From: JBOGEN01 sp050743265
GTDB taxonomy: Bacteria; Actinomycetota; Actinomycetes; JBOGEN01
Direction: 5' to 3'
NCBI GenBank assembly: GCA_050743265.1
Contig: JBOGEN010000184.1
Coordinates: forward strand, 1-28,955
DNA length: 28,955 nt
Shown: one piece after another, positions 1 to 7,042 of the stretch
Layout: each line of letters starts with the position of its first letter
Position numbering within the stretch: the first letter of the stretch is position 1
The notes under the pieces: generated by a model
Seen by the model: the letters and a program-made list of their open reading frames with translations, nothing else
Database searches by the model: none
What the model was told of the DNA's origin: nothing
Position numbers and translations under genes: made by a program

Positions 1-687
1 GAGCACGGCCGTCGCCAGGACGAGCAGCCCTGCCGCCGTCCGTCGCGCGCCTGTCGCGCCCAGCCGGTGCGGCAGGCCACGGATCCCGGCGGCGAGGTCG
101 TCGTCCATGTCCGGGAGCACGTTCGCCGCGTGCGCGGCCACGCCGAGCAGTGCGCCCGCCGTGGTGGCCCAGGCCGGCGCCCACGGGTGCCCGGGCAGCC
201 CGAGCGTGGCCACCGAAGGCAGCAGCCCGAAGCTCACCGCGTAGGGCACGAACGAGGCCGCGGTGGCCTTGAGCCCGAGGTTGTACGTCCAGGCGGAGGC
301 GACGGCGACGAGGTGGACGAGCCCTGCGGCGACCCCGTTGGCGATCGACAGCGGGACGCACGCGAGCGCGGCAAGCCCCGCGGCGACCGCGACCACGCGC
401 GGCGACAGAGTGCCGCGCGCCAGCGGCTTGTCCGCCCGGCCGGACGCCACGTCACGCCGCACGTCGAGCCAGTCGTTGGACCAGCCGATGGACAGCTGAC
501 CCGCGAGCACCGCGGCCACCGTGGTGGCCGTCCCGGCGGCGCCACGACCGGCACCGGCGGCGAGCGCGCCCGCCACCACGGTGACCGCGGCGGCCGGTGC
601 GGGATGGCAGGCGAGGACCAGGCCCACGACACCCTCGCGGACAGCACCCGGGCGTGGCGAGCGGGCGGATGCCGAGCCCGGCGTCAC
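1..687 (-). CDS. UbiA-family prenyltransferase, C-terminus cut by window edge
   Basis: An integral membrane prenyltransferase that would transfer an isoprenyl chain to an aromatic or related acceptor. The reading frame gives 229 residues and runs off the left edge. The first Asp-rich motif is N71-D72-W-L-D75-V-R-R-D79, followed by the family-like loop residues ASGRADKPLARG; the second is D193-M-D195-D-D197. Between them are several hydrophobic segments rich in Ala, Leu, Val and Gly, as expected for the alpha-helical UbiA fold. The GTG start at 687 shares the four bases GTGA with the stop of the upstream gene, so the two are probably translationally coupled. The acceptor cannot be told from sequence: menaquinone, heme O and other UbiA members share these motifs. 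Family assignment is firm, substrate unknown. Confidence 0.88.
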   Translation of the reverse strand, partial: MTPGSASARSPRPGAVREGVVGLVLACHPAPAAAVTVVAGALAAGAGRGAAGTATTVAAVLAGQLSIGWSNDWLDVRRDVASGRADKPLARGTLSPRVVAVAAGLAALACVPLSIANGVAAGLVHLVAVASAWTYNLGLKATAASFVPYAVSFGLLPSVATLGLPGHPWAPAWATTAGALLGVAAHAANVLPDMDDDLAAGIRGLPHRLGATGARRTAAGLLVLATAVL

Positions 688-1406
688 CCGCGGACGCCGG
701 GGTCGCTCAGTGGTGCGAGGTGCAGCTCGAGGCGGTCGGCAGGGGACACGTCGGTGAGGATCTCGCGCACCACGCCGTCGGCGTGCACGAGGACGTACGT
801 GGGGGCGCCGTCGGTGTACGCGGGAACGACCTGCCGGTGCGTGTCGACCACGGTCGACACCGTGCCCAGCCCGGCGTGGGACGCGAGCCGGCGTACCGCG
901 GACGCGTCCTCGGGCGGAGCCACGAGGTACATCCGCAGCTCGAACTCGGAGGCCTGCAGGTGGACGCTGCGTAGCGCCTCGGCGCACCCGCACTCCGGCC
1001 CGACCACCGCCAGCACGGCGGGCCGCAGGTCACGCACCGGCCGCTCCCGCCCCTGGGACATCACCGTCGCGTCCGGGAGCAGCCCGCCGACGTCGCCGGG
1101 GGCGGCCGTCGGGCGGTCCGCCAGCTCCGAGGCCGGCGGGCGGACGGAGGGTCTGGGGCCGAGCAGCGTGAGCGTCCCGGCGGTGACCACGGCGACCATG
1201 AGGGCGGCCAGGACGAAGGGCAGGATCCTGGCGAACCGCCACCACCCGACCCGTTCCGGGGCGCCGACCTGGTCGTGCCCGGGGAACCGTTCGTGCTGTT
1301 CGCGGTAGTACGCCAGCACGTCGGCGTCGAGCTCGCGCGCGTCGTCCGGGACGTCGACCTCGACCGGCGGCAGGTCGTCGTCGGGGGAGGAGCCGGAACG
1401 TGTCAC
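684..1406 (-). CDS. Membrane-anchored thioredoxin-fold-like protein of unknown function
   Basis: A 240-residue protein with an acidic cytoplasmic N-terminus (about 1-55), one membrane segment (about 59-83, ILPFVLAALMVAVV) and an outward C-terminal domain. That domain has the strand pattern of a thioredoxin or redoxin fold (PAVLAVVGPECGC, then a helix, MYLVAPP, a proline-preceded APTYVLVHADG strand), but in place of CxxC it has C139-G-C141. I chose GTG 1406 because GGAGGTGA lies 8 nt upstream; the frame stays open to 1589, but the extra residues look like non-coding sequence. Its stop overlaps the UbiA start. A redox role is an inference from the fold and the two cysteines; it could be a non-redox relative. 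It is divergent from carD. Confidence 0.72.
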   Translation of the reverse strand: MTRSGSSPDDDLPPVEVDVPDDARELDADVLAYYREQHERFPGHDQVGAPERVGWWRFARILPFVLAALMVAVVTAGTLTLLGPRPSVRPPASELADRPTAAPGDVGGLLPDATVMSQGRERPVRDLRPAVLAVVGPECGCAEALRSVHLQASEFELRMYLVAPPEDASAVRRLASHAGLGTVSTVVDTHRQVVPAYTDGAPTYVLVHADGVVREILTDVSPADRLELHLAPLSDPGVRG

Positions 1407-1596
1407 GGAGGACGTCACCTCCGACGCTGGGTGGACGTGACGGCGACGCAGCGTGGTAGAGCGTCCCGTCGCCGTGCACCCAGTATCGCGCGCGAAACGT
1501 TGCGCGTGCACCCCTGCGGAGCATGCTTTCCGCTCGTTGTCAATCCCCTGACCTGCGCAAACGACGCGTGCCTTCGTAGTGGTCGTCACGGCGGCG

Positions 1597-1605
1597 TGCT
1601 AGTCT
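1597..1605 (+). promoter_or_regulatory. Probable extended -10 promoter of carD
   Basis: TGC followed directly by TAGTCT gives an extended -10 element; no good -35 lies 17-18 bases upstream. Transcription would begin near 1612, leaving a short leader that contains the purine-rich ribosome site GGAAGGGG just before ATG 1634. Upstream, CGCGC (1489-1493) and GCGCG (1502-1506) flank GAAACGTT, a possible hairpin or operator in the divergent gap. Confidence 0.38.
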
Positions 1606-1633
1606 TGGAGGCCACGGAAGGGGTACCTGGCAC

Positions 1634-2116
1634 ATGACGTTCAAGGTCGGCGAGACTGTCGTTTACCCCCACCACGGGGCTGCGCTCATCGAAGCCATCG
1701 AGACCCGCACGATCAAAGGCGAGGACAGGACCTACCTCGTCCTCAAGGTCGCTCAGGGTGACCTGACGGTGCGAGTCCCCGCGGACAACGTCGATCTCGT
1801 CGGCGTCCGGGACGTGGTCGGCCAGGAGGGCCTGGACAAGGTCTTCGAGGTCCTGCGTACCCCCCACGCCGAGGAGCCCACGAACTGGTCCCGCCGGTAC
1901 AAGGCGAACCTCGAGAAGCTTGCCTCCGGCGACGTCATCAAGGTGGCCGAGGTCGTTCGTGACCTGTGGCGTCGCGAGCGCGACCGTGGCCTGTCCGCCG
2001 GCGAGAAGCGCATGCTCGCGAAGGCGCGCCAGATCCTGGTCAGCGAGCTCGCGCTCGCCGAGAACACGAACGAGGACAAGGCCGAGGCGCTCCTCGACGA
2101 GGTCCTCGCCTCCTGA
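1634..2116 (+). CDS. carD: CarD-family transcriptional regulator (RNA polymerase-binding)
   Basis: A 160-residue CarD. The N-terminal RNA-polymerase-interacting, Tudor-like domain is about residues 1-55 (MTFKVGETVVYPHHGAALIE, ending near VRVPADNVDLVGVRDV). The helical DNA-binding C-terminal domain includes NWSRRYKANLEKL with the conserved Trp that wedges at the upstream edge of the transcription bubble, and EVVRDLWRRERDRGLSAGEKRML. Length and sequence match the mycobacterial type, which stabilises open complexes at rRNA and many other promoters. It is followed after 87 bases by ispD and ispF, the same order as in Mycobacterium tuberculosis. Identification is essentially certain. Confidence 0.97.
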   Translation: MTFKVGETVVYPHHGAALIEAIETRTIKGEDRTYLVLKVAQGDLTVRVPADNVDLVGVRDVVGQEGLDKVFEVLRTPHAEEPTNWSRRYKANLEKLASGDVIKVAEVVRDLWRRERDRGLSAGEKRMLAKARQILVSELALAENTNEDKAEALLDEVLAS

Positions 2117-2203
2117 CGCGGTCACGTTGACGATCCTCAGCGACACCTCTCCCGCGGTCCCGCCTGTGATCACTGCCGTGCTCCCCGGGGGCCGGCGGCG
2201 CGC

Positions 2204-2911
2204 ATGACCTCCGGCGGTACGGTCGCGGCGATCGTGCCCGCGGCCGGACGGGGCGAGCGACTCGGGCCGGGCACCCCCAAGGCGCTGCGCCCGCTCGGCG
2301 GTCTCCCGATGCTCTCCCATGCCGTCCGCGGTCTGGCCGAGGCCCGGCTCGTCGACCTCGTGGTCGTCGCCGCGCCACCCGGTGGGGTCGCCGACGTCAA
2401 GGCCCTGCTCACCGGGTACGAGGGGGGCGCGGACGTCCTCGTCGTCGAGGGCGGAACCACCCGGCAGGAGTCGGTGCGCTCCGCCCTGGCCTCCCTTCCT
2501 CCGGACGTCTCTGTCGTCCTCGTCCACGACGCCGCCCGGCCGTTGGCCCCCGTGGAGCTGGTCGACGCCGTTGTGGCAGCAGTCCAGCGGGGGGCGGACG
2601 CCGTCGTCCCCGTGGTTCCTGTCGCGGACACGGTGAAGCGCATCGGCGAGGACGGCGAGGTGGCCGAGACGCTGGACCGCTCCGCGCTCCGGGCCGTCCA
2701 GACCCCGCAGGGCTTCCGGCGTGACGTGCTCGCCCGCGCGCACGAGACCGCGGCCTCGGACGCGACCGACGACGCGGGCCTGGTGGAGCGGCTCGGCATC
2801 GCCGTCGTCACGGTGCCCGGGTCCGAAGAGGCGTTCAAGGTCACCCGCCCGCTCGACCTCGTGCTCGCCGAGGCCGTGCTCTCCCGGCGGCGGGCCGTTC
2901 GTGGCTGCTGA
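2204..2911 (+). CDS. ispD: 2-C-methyl-D-erythritol 4-phosphate cytidylyltransferase
   Basis: Third enzyme of the MEP isoprenoid pathway, joining MEP and CTP into CDP-methylerythritol. The 235-residue protein has the nucleotide-binding glycine-rich start AAIVPAAGRGERLG (8-21) with K26 in GTPKALRPL, the VLVHDAARPL motif (106-114, D109 and R112), and TPQGF (167-171), followed by a DDAGLVERLG segment. The ATG at 2204 is the only start that keeps the N-terminal strand without a long extension; its ribosome site is weak. The end overlaps the ispF start by 11 bases, so the two are co-translated in one operon. Confidence 0.96.
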   Translation: MTSGGTVAAIVPAAGRGERLGPGTPKALRPLGGLPMLSHAVRGLAEARLVDLVVVAAPPGGVADVKALLTGYEGGADVLVVEGGTTRQESVRSALASLPPDVSVVLVHDAARPLAPVELVDAVVAAVQRGADAVVPVVPVADTVKRIGEDGEVAETLDRSALRAVQTPQGFRRDVLARAHETAASDATDDAGLVERLGIAVVTVPGSEEAFKVTRPLDLVLAEAVLSRRRAVRGC

Positions 2912-3416
2912 GCAGGAGCGACCAGGCGCACGGCAGCCGTTCGCCGTACCGCGGGTCGGGGTCGGGGTGGACGTCCACCCGTTCGAGCCGGGGCGCGAGC
3001 TGTGGCTGGCCGGGCTGCACTGGCCCGGGGAGGACGGGCTCGCCGGGCACTCCGACGGGGACGTGGTCGCCCACGCCTGCTGCGACGCGCTGTTCTCCGC
3101 GGCCGGGCTCGGCGACCTCGGCGAGCACTTCGGCACGTCGGAGCCGCAGTGGTCCGGCGCGTCCGGTCTCGTGCTGCTGTCCGAGACGGCGCGTCGGCTC
3201 ACCGGCGCCGGCTGGCACGTCGGCAACCTTGCCGTCCAGGTGATCGGCAACCGTCCCCGGCTCGGCCCCCGCCGCGACGAGGCGATGCACGCCCTGTCCG
3301 GTGCGGTGGGTGGTGCCCCGGTGTCGGTGTCCGCCACGACGACGGACGGTCTCGGCCTCACCGGACGCGGTGAGGGCATCGCAGCCGTCGCGACCGCGCT
3401 CGTGGTCCCGGGCTGA
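2901..3416 (+). CDS. ispF: 2-C-methyl-D-erythritol 2,4-cyclodiphosphate synthase
   Basis: Fifth MEP-pathway enzyme; it cyclises CDP-methylerythritol 2-phosphate with loss of CMP. From GTG 2901 it is 171 residues, about a dozen more than usual because of a non-conserved N-terminus. Zinc ligands are D24 and H26 in GVDVHPF and H58 in DGDVVAHACCDALF. Other signatures are GLGDLGEHF, NLAVQVIGNRPRLGP and TTTDGLGLTGRGEGIA near the end, the CMP and hydrophobic-channel region. The GTG lies inside the ispD end, the usual coupling for this pair. A later start would leave too little before the conserved VGVDVHPF strand. Confidence 0.95.
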   Translation: MAAEQERPGARQPFAVPRVGVGVDVHPFEPGRELWLAGLHWPGEDGLAGHSDGDVVAHACCDALFSAAGLGDLGEHFGTSEPQWSGASGLVLLSETARRLTGAGWHVGNLAVQVIGNRPRLGPRRDEAMHALSGAVGGAPVSVSATTTDGLGLTGRGEGIAAVATALVVPG

Positions 3417-3517
3417 CCCGACCGCCTCGGCCACCTCTCCGCCTTCACAAGCGCGCCCGCGTGACCCGTCCGCTGTCGACGTCGTTGTCATGTCGACCAC
3501 GACCGGCAGGAGGATGA

Positions 3518-4222
3518 GTGACGGTGACGGCAGACACGGGGGAAGAGAGGCTGAGCCGCCCCGCCTCCCAGACGCTGCACCGCGGGCTGCTGGTCCTCGA
3601 GTCACTCGCCGACCGTGACGAGCCGCAGAGCGTCGGCGAGATCGCCGAGAGGCTCGGGCTGCACCGCTCGATCGTGTACCGGGTCCTGCGGACGCTGGCC
3701 GACCACCACCTGGTGCGCCGTCACCTCGACGGCAGGTACGGCTGCTCGCTCGGTCTCGTGACCCTGGCCCGGTCGGCGTTCGGCGACCTCGAGGCCGCGG
3801 CCACGAGCGAGCTGTCCGCGCTCGCGGACGACGTCGGGGCCACCGCGTTCCTCGCCGTGCCGGACGAGTCCGAGGTCGTGACCGTCGCGAGCGTCGAGCC
3901 CCGTCACACCATGGCCCACGTCCGGTACCGCACCGGCCTGCGCCAGCCGCTGCACCGCGGGGCCGTCGGGCAGGCCATCCTCGCCGCGGGCGCCGCGCGT
4001 CCTGGCGAGCCTCCCGGGGTGGCGCGGGCACGCCAGCGTGGCTGGGCCTCCTCGTCCGTGCCGGTGCTGCCCGGGGCGAGCGCCGTCGCCGCCGGCACCG
4101 TGCTCGGCACCCACCTCGTCGCCGCCGTCGGGGTCGTCCTCACGGCAGAGAACGGCAGCGCCGCACGGGTCGCCGCCCGAGTCCGCCAGGCGGCCCGGTC
4201 GCTGGCCCACACGATCCCCTGA
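3518..4222 (+). CDS. IclR-family transcriptional regulator
   Basis: A 234-residue regulator. The winged helix-turn-helix is about residues 13-75 (QTLHRGLLVLESLADRDEP, then VGEIAERLGLHRSIVYRVLRTL). The C-terminal effector domain contains the typical HRGAVGQAILA motif (about 148-158) but is shorter than in many IclR proteins. AGGAGG sits 5 nt before the GTG at 3518; GTG 3524 is possible. It is inserted between ispF and the ppx-cysS genes, where mycobacteria have none, so it is a lineage-specific insertion. No target gene is obvious in the neighbours, and the effector cannot be predicted. Confidence 0.9.
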   Translation: MTVTADTGEERLSRPASQTLHRGLLVLESLADRDEPQSVGEIAERLGLHRSIVYRVLRTLADHHLVRRHLDGRYGCSLGLVTLARSAFGDLEAAATSELSALADDVGATAFLAVPDESEVVTVASVEPRHTMAHVRYRTGLRQPLHRGAVGQAILAAGAARPGEPPGVARARQRGWASSSVPVLPGASAVAAGTVLGTHLVAAVGVVLTAENGSAARVAARVRQAARSLAHTIP

Positions 4223-4293
4223 ACGCGGGCCGCCGGGAGCCCGTCGAGGGGCCGGCGGGAGCCTGCCTGGTACGCGCGAGATGCCCGATTCGG

Positions 4294-4322
4294 TTGTTTT
4301 GTGGCCTCATGGGGCTTACGGT
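4294..4322 (+). promoter_or_regulatory. Candidate sigma-70-type promoter in the ppx upstream gap
   Basis: TTGTTT (4294-4299) and TACGGT (4317-4322) are separated by exactly 17 bases, in the only locally AT-richer patch of this gap. Transcription would start near 4329, about 225 bases before ppx and just upstream of a series of hairpins. It therefore points either to a small RNA or to a long ppx leader. Confidence 0.4.
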
Positions 4323-4328
4323 GTCCGG

Positions 4329-4475
4329 ATCAGAACGCGGCCTGGGCCTGCGGAGCAGCCGGGCCGCGCTCTGGGGTCGCCCCGCGACCGTACGACGAGG
4401 CGGGTCCGCCGGCGCGGACGTCCCCCCTCGGCTCGTCGTGAGGGGACGCCTGCTCTCCCTGCGGCAGGCGTCCCC
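4329..4475 (+). ncRNA. Candidate small structured RNA
   Basis: No convincing protein is seen in 4223-4554: the 80-codon frame at 4294-4536 has no family-like sequence. The stretch holds a candidate promoter, then nested stems: ACGACGAG (4392-4399) pairs with CTCGTCGT (4432-4439), enclosing GTCCGC (4404-4409) pairing with GCGGAC (4414-4419), followed at once by the perfect 11-bp hairpin at 4442-4475. Promoter, compact structure and terminal hairpin together suggest a transcript of about 147 nt. I do not recognise an RNA family, and stems arise easily in GC-rich DNA, so this is inference. Confidence 0.3.
4442..4475 (+). terminator. Perfect 11-bp hairpin upstream of ppx
   Basis: GGGGACGCCTG (4442-4452) and CAGGCGTCCCC (4465-4475) pair perfectly around a 12-nt loop. 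No T-run follows, which is common for actinobacterial terminators. It could end the IclR transcript or the candidate small RNA. Confidence 0.5.
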
Positions 4476-4541
4476 GACGGGCGGTTCCGGGCCGGCGCGT
4501 GCGAGCGGCACGGTGCGCGGGATCAGCCTCGGGTGAGGCGG

Positions 4542-4547
4542 TAGCGT
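4542..4547 (+). promoter_or_regulatory. Probable leaderless -10 of ppx
   Basis: TAGCGT lies 7 nt before ATG 4555, the position expected when transcription begins at the start codon. No Shine-Dalgarno sequence precedes this ATG. Confidence 0.42.
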
Positions 4548-4554
4548 CGCACCC

Positions 4555-5529
4555 ATGCGACTCGGAGTGCTGGACCTGGGCTCCAACACGGTCCACCTGC
4601 TCGTCGTCGACGCGCACCGGGGGGCCCGGCCGCTCCCGGCGTACTCACACAAGGTCGACCTGCGTCTGGCCGAGCTGTTCGACGACAAGGGCGCCATCTC
4701 CCGCAAGGGCGCGGACCGTCTGGTGGAGGTCGTCGCTGACTCGCTCGAGGTCGCCGAGGACAAGGGCGTCCAGGACTTCCTCGCGTTCGCCACCTCGGCC
4801 GTCCGCGAGGCGAGCAACGGCGAGGACGTGATCGCCCGCGTCCAGCAGAAGACCGGGACCCACCTGCAGGTGCTCACCGGGGGGGACGAGGCCCGGCTGA
4901 CCTTTCTCGCCGTCCGGCGCTGGTTCGGGTGGTCCGCCGGCCGGCTGCTCGTGCTCGACATCGGCGGCGGGTCCCTCGAGATCGCCTCGGGCGTGGACGA
5001 GGAGCCGGACGCCGCCACCTCGCTCCCCATGGGAGCCGGGCGGCTCACCCGGGAGTGGCTGCGCAGCGACCCCCCCGGCGCCGACGAGGTACGGGCGCTG
5101 CGCAAGCACGTGAGGGCCCAGGTCGCGCGGGCGGTGGGCGACGTCGTCCGGTACGGGCACGCCGACCTCGCCGTGGCGACCTCGAAGACGTTCCGCTCGC
5201 TCGCCCGCATCGCCGGCGCCGCGCCCTCGGGCGACGGCATGTTCGTCCGGCGCACGCTGAGCCACTCCGATCTCGTCGAGTGGCTCCCCAAGCTGGCAGG
5301 CATGGAGTCCTCCGAGCGGGCCAAGCTCCCCGGGGTGTCCGCGAGCCGTGCCCCCCAGCTCCTCGCCGGGGCGATCGTCGCGGACGCCGCTCTCGACCTG
5401 TTCGACGTCCCCGAGGTCGAGGTCTGCCCCTGGGCTCTTCGCGAGGGGATCATCCTGCGCCGGCTCGACTGGCTCTCCGGGGCCACCGACGAGGATCCCG
5501 AGGCCGACGACCTCGGCGCCGAGTCCTGA
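4555..5529 (+). CDS. Ppx/GppA-family exopolyphosphatase
   Basis: A 324-residue ASKHA-fold phosphatase acting on inorganic polyphosphate and/or pppGpp. Phosphate-binding motif 1 is LDLGSNTVHLLVVD (6-19); then come ATSAVREASNG, the LTGGDEARLTF segment and VLDIGGGSLEI, the second nucleotide-phosphate loop. The length matches the short actinobacterial two-domain form (such as mycobacterial Rv0496), not the four-domain E. coli enzymes, so the C-terminal HD and accessory domains are absent by family design. The acidic tail EDPEADDLGAES is variable. cysS starts 25 bases after the stop with its own -10-like element. Whether polyphosphate or pppGpp is preferred cannot be told. Confidence 0.92.
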   Translation: MRLGVLDLGSNTVHLLVVDAHRGARPLPAYSHKVDLRLAELFDDKGAISRKGADRLVEVVADSLEVAEDKGVQDFLAFATSAVREASNGEDVIARVQQKTGTHLQVLTGGDEARLTFLAVRRWFGWSAGRLLVLDIGGGSLEIASGVDEEPDAATSLPMGAGRLTREWLRSDPPGADEVRALRKHVRAQVARAVGDVVRYGHADLAVATSKTFRSLARIAGAAPSGDGMFVRRTLSHSDLVEWLPKLAGMESSERAKLPGVSASRAPQLLAGAIVADAALDLFDVPEVEVCPWALREGIILRRLDWLSGATDEDPEADDLGAES

Positions 5530-5542
5530 GCCCCGGCTCGCC

Positions 5543-5548
5543 TACCCT
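5543..5548 (+). promoter_or_regulatory. Probable leaderless -10 of cysS
   Basis: TACCCT lies 6 nt before the GTG at 5555, which has no ribosome site. This fits a leaderless start inside the short ppx-cysS gap. Confidence 0.38.
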
Positions 5549-5554
5549 GGTCGC

Positions 5555-6973
5555 GTGACCCTCCGCCTGTACGACACCAGCGCACGCGCCGTGCGCGACT
5601 TCGTCCCCCTGCAGCCGGGACGGGTGTCCGTGTACCTGTGCGGTGCCACCGTCCAGTCGCCGCCGCACGTGGGCCACATCCGGTCAGGGCTCGCGTTCGA
5701 CGTGCTGCGCCGGTGGCTGGAGCGGTCCGCGTACGAGGTCACCTTCATCCGCAACGTCACAGACATCGACGACAAGATCCTCGCGAAGGCCGCCGAGGCG
5801 GGTCGTCCCTGGTGGGACTGGTCGTTCGAGAACGAGCGCGCCTTCCGCGAGGCGTACGAGGTCCTGGGCTGCGAGCACCCGACGTACGAGCCGCGGGCCA
5901 CCGGGCACGTGACCGAGATGGTCGCGCTCATGCAGGAGCTCGTCGACCGCGGGCACGCGTACCCGGCCGCGGACGGCTCCGGCGACGTGTACTTCGACGT
6001 CCGGTCCTGGCCCTCGTACGGGTCGCTCTCCCGGCAGCGGCTCGACGACATGGAGCCGGCCGAGGACGCCGACCCGCGCGGCAAGCGTGACCCGCGCGAC
6101 TTCGCGCTCTGGAAGGGCGCCAAGCCGGGTGAGCCGGAGACCGCGACCTGGCCGACGCCGTGGGGCCGTGGACGCCCGGGCTGGCACCTCGAGTGCTCGG
6201 CCATGGCGGCGAAGTACCTCGGCGACACGTTCGACATCCACGGCGGCGGGCTCGACCTGCGCTTCCCGCACCATGAGAACGAGCGCGCGCAGTCGTGCGC
6301 GGCCGGGCAGGACTTTGCCCGGTACTGGCTGCACAACGCGTGGGTGACCACGTCCGGCGAGAAGATGAGCAAGTCGCTGGGCAACTCGCTGCTCGTCTCC
6401 GAGGTCGTCAAGCGCGCACGGCCCATCGACCTGCGCTACTACCTGGTGGCCGCGCACTACCGCAGCAGCATCGAGTACTCCGAGGAGTCGCTCGTCGAGG
6501 CCGGCGCCACGTTCCGCCGCATCGAGGGGTTTCTCGAGCGTGCCGGCGAGCGGTGCGGGCCGGTGCAGCCGTCCGCGACACCGCCGCAGGCCTTCGCCGA
6601 CGCGATGGACGACGACCTCGGCGTGCCCGCGGCGCTGGCCGTGCTGCAGGAGGGCGTCCGAGAGGGCAACCGGCTGCTTGCCGAGGGCGACGACGCGGGC
6701 GCGCTCCCCGCCGTGGCGGGCGACGTGCGCGCGATGCTCGACGTGCTCGGGCTCGACCCGTACGCCCCGGGCTGGGCCGCGCGGGCCGGCGGTGAGGGCG
6801 ACCGGCTACGCGAGACGGTCGGTGCGCTCGTCGGGGCGCTGCTCGAGCAGCGGCAGGACGCCCGCGCCCGCAAGGACTTCGCCACCGCGGACGCGATCAG
6901 GGACCGGATCAGCAAGGCCGGTGTCGTCATCGAGGACACCCCTGCCGGTCCTCGCTGGACGCTGGACACCTAA
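5555..6973 (+). CDS. cysS: Cysteinyl-tRNA synthetase
   Basis: Class I aminoacyl-tRNA synthetase charging tRNA-Cys. The 472-residue protein has zinc ligands C29 (YLCGATV), C214 (WHLECS) and H239 (PHHENE), the HIGH-equivalent H38-V-G-H41 in PPHVGHIRSG, and KMSKS at 270-274. NVTDIDDKI and DIHGGGLDLRFPHHENE are hallmark segments, and the C-terminal helical domain has KDFATADAIRDRI. GTG 5555 begins TLRLYDT, the conserved first strand; the open frame extends upstream into ppx but those residues are shadow. Order carD-ispD-ispF-(insert)-cysS-rlmB is the actinobacterial arrangement, so this is the housekeeping copy, not the MshC paralogue of mycothiol synthesis. Confidence 0.97.
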   Translation: MTLRLYDTSARAVRDFVPLQPGRVSVYLCGATVQSPPHVGHIRSGLAFDVLRRWLERSAYEVTFIRNVTDIDDKILAKAAEAGRPWWDWSFENERAFREAYEVLGCEHPTYEPRATGHVTEMVALMQELVDRGHAYPAADGSGDVYFDVRSWPSYGSLSRQRLDDMEPAEDADPRGKRDPRDFALWKGAKPGEPETATWPTPWGRGRPGWHLECSAMAAKYLGDTFDIHGGGLDLRFPHHENERAQSCAAGQDFARYWLHNAWVTTSGEKMSKSLGNSLLVSEVVKRARPIDLRYYLVAAHYRSSIEYSEESLVEAGATFRRIEGFLERAGERCGPVQPSATPPQAFADAMDDDLGVPAALAVLQEGVREGNRLLAEGDDAGALPAVAGDVRAMLDVLGLDPYAPGWAARAGGEGDRLRETVGALVGALLEQRQDARARKDFATADAIRDRISKAGVVIEDTPAGPRWTLDT

Positions 6974-6976
6974 CCG

Positions 6977-7027
6977 TGATCGTGAGGGCGGAGTGAACGG
7001 GATCCGTCCACTCCGGCCTCACGATCA
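6977..7027. repeat. 51-base near-perfect palindrome between cysS and rlmB
   Basis: Left arm 6977-6995 (TGATCGTGAGGGCGGAGTG) and right arm 7009-7027 pair over 19 positions with one mismatch; inside, ACGG and CCGT pair again around a 3-nt loop. It starts 3 bases after the cysS stop and ends just before the rlmB ribosome site GGAGGAG. No T-run follows on either strand. It may be a terminator, an mRNA stabiliser or a copy of a dispersed palindromic repeat. Confidence 0.7.
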
Positions 7028-7042
7028 TCCCGGAGGAGTGAG

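Noticed and set aside
67..1308. Long plus-strand open frame of 413 codons
   Set aside because: It is antisense to the UbiA and thioredoxin-like genes and its translation is arginine-rich low-complexity sequence typical of GC-rich shadow frames.
1586..3448. 620-codon minus-strand open frame across carD, ispD and ispF
   Set aside because: The plus-strand genes have full family motifs; the antisense translation has none.
4294..4536. 80-codon frame in the ppx upstream gap
   Set aside because: No ribosome site, no recognisable sequence, and it overlaps strong stems; the region looks more like RNA than protein.
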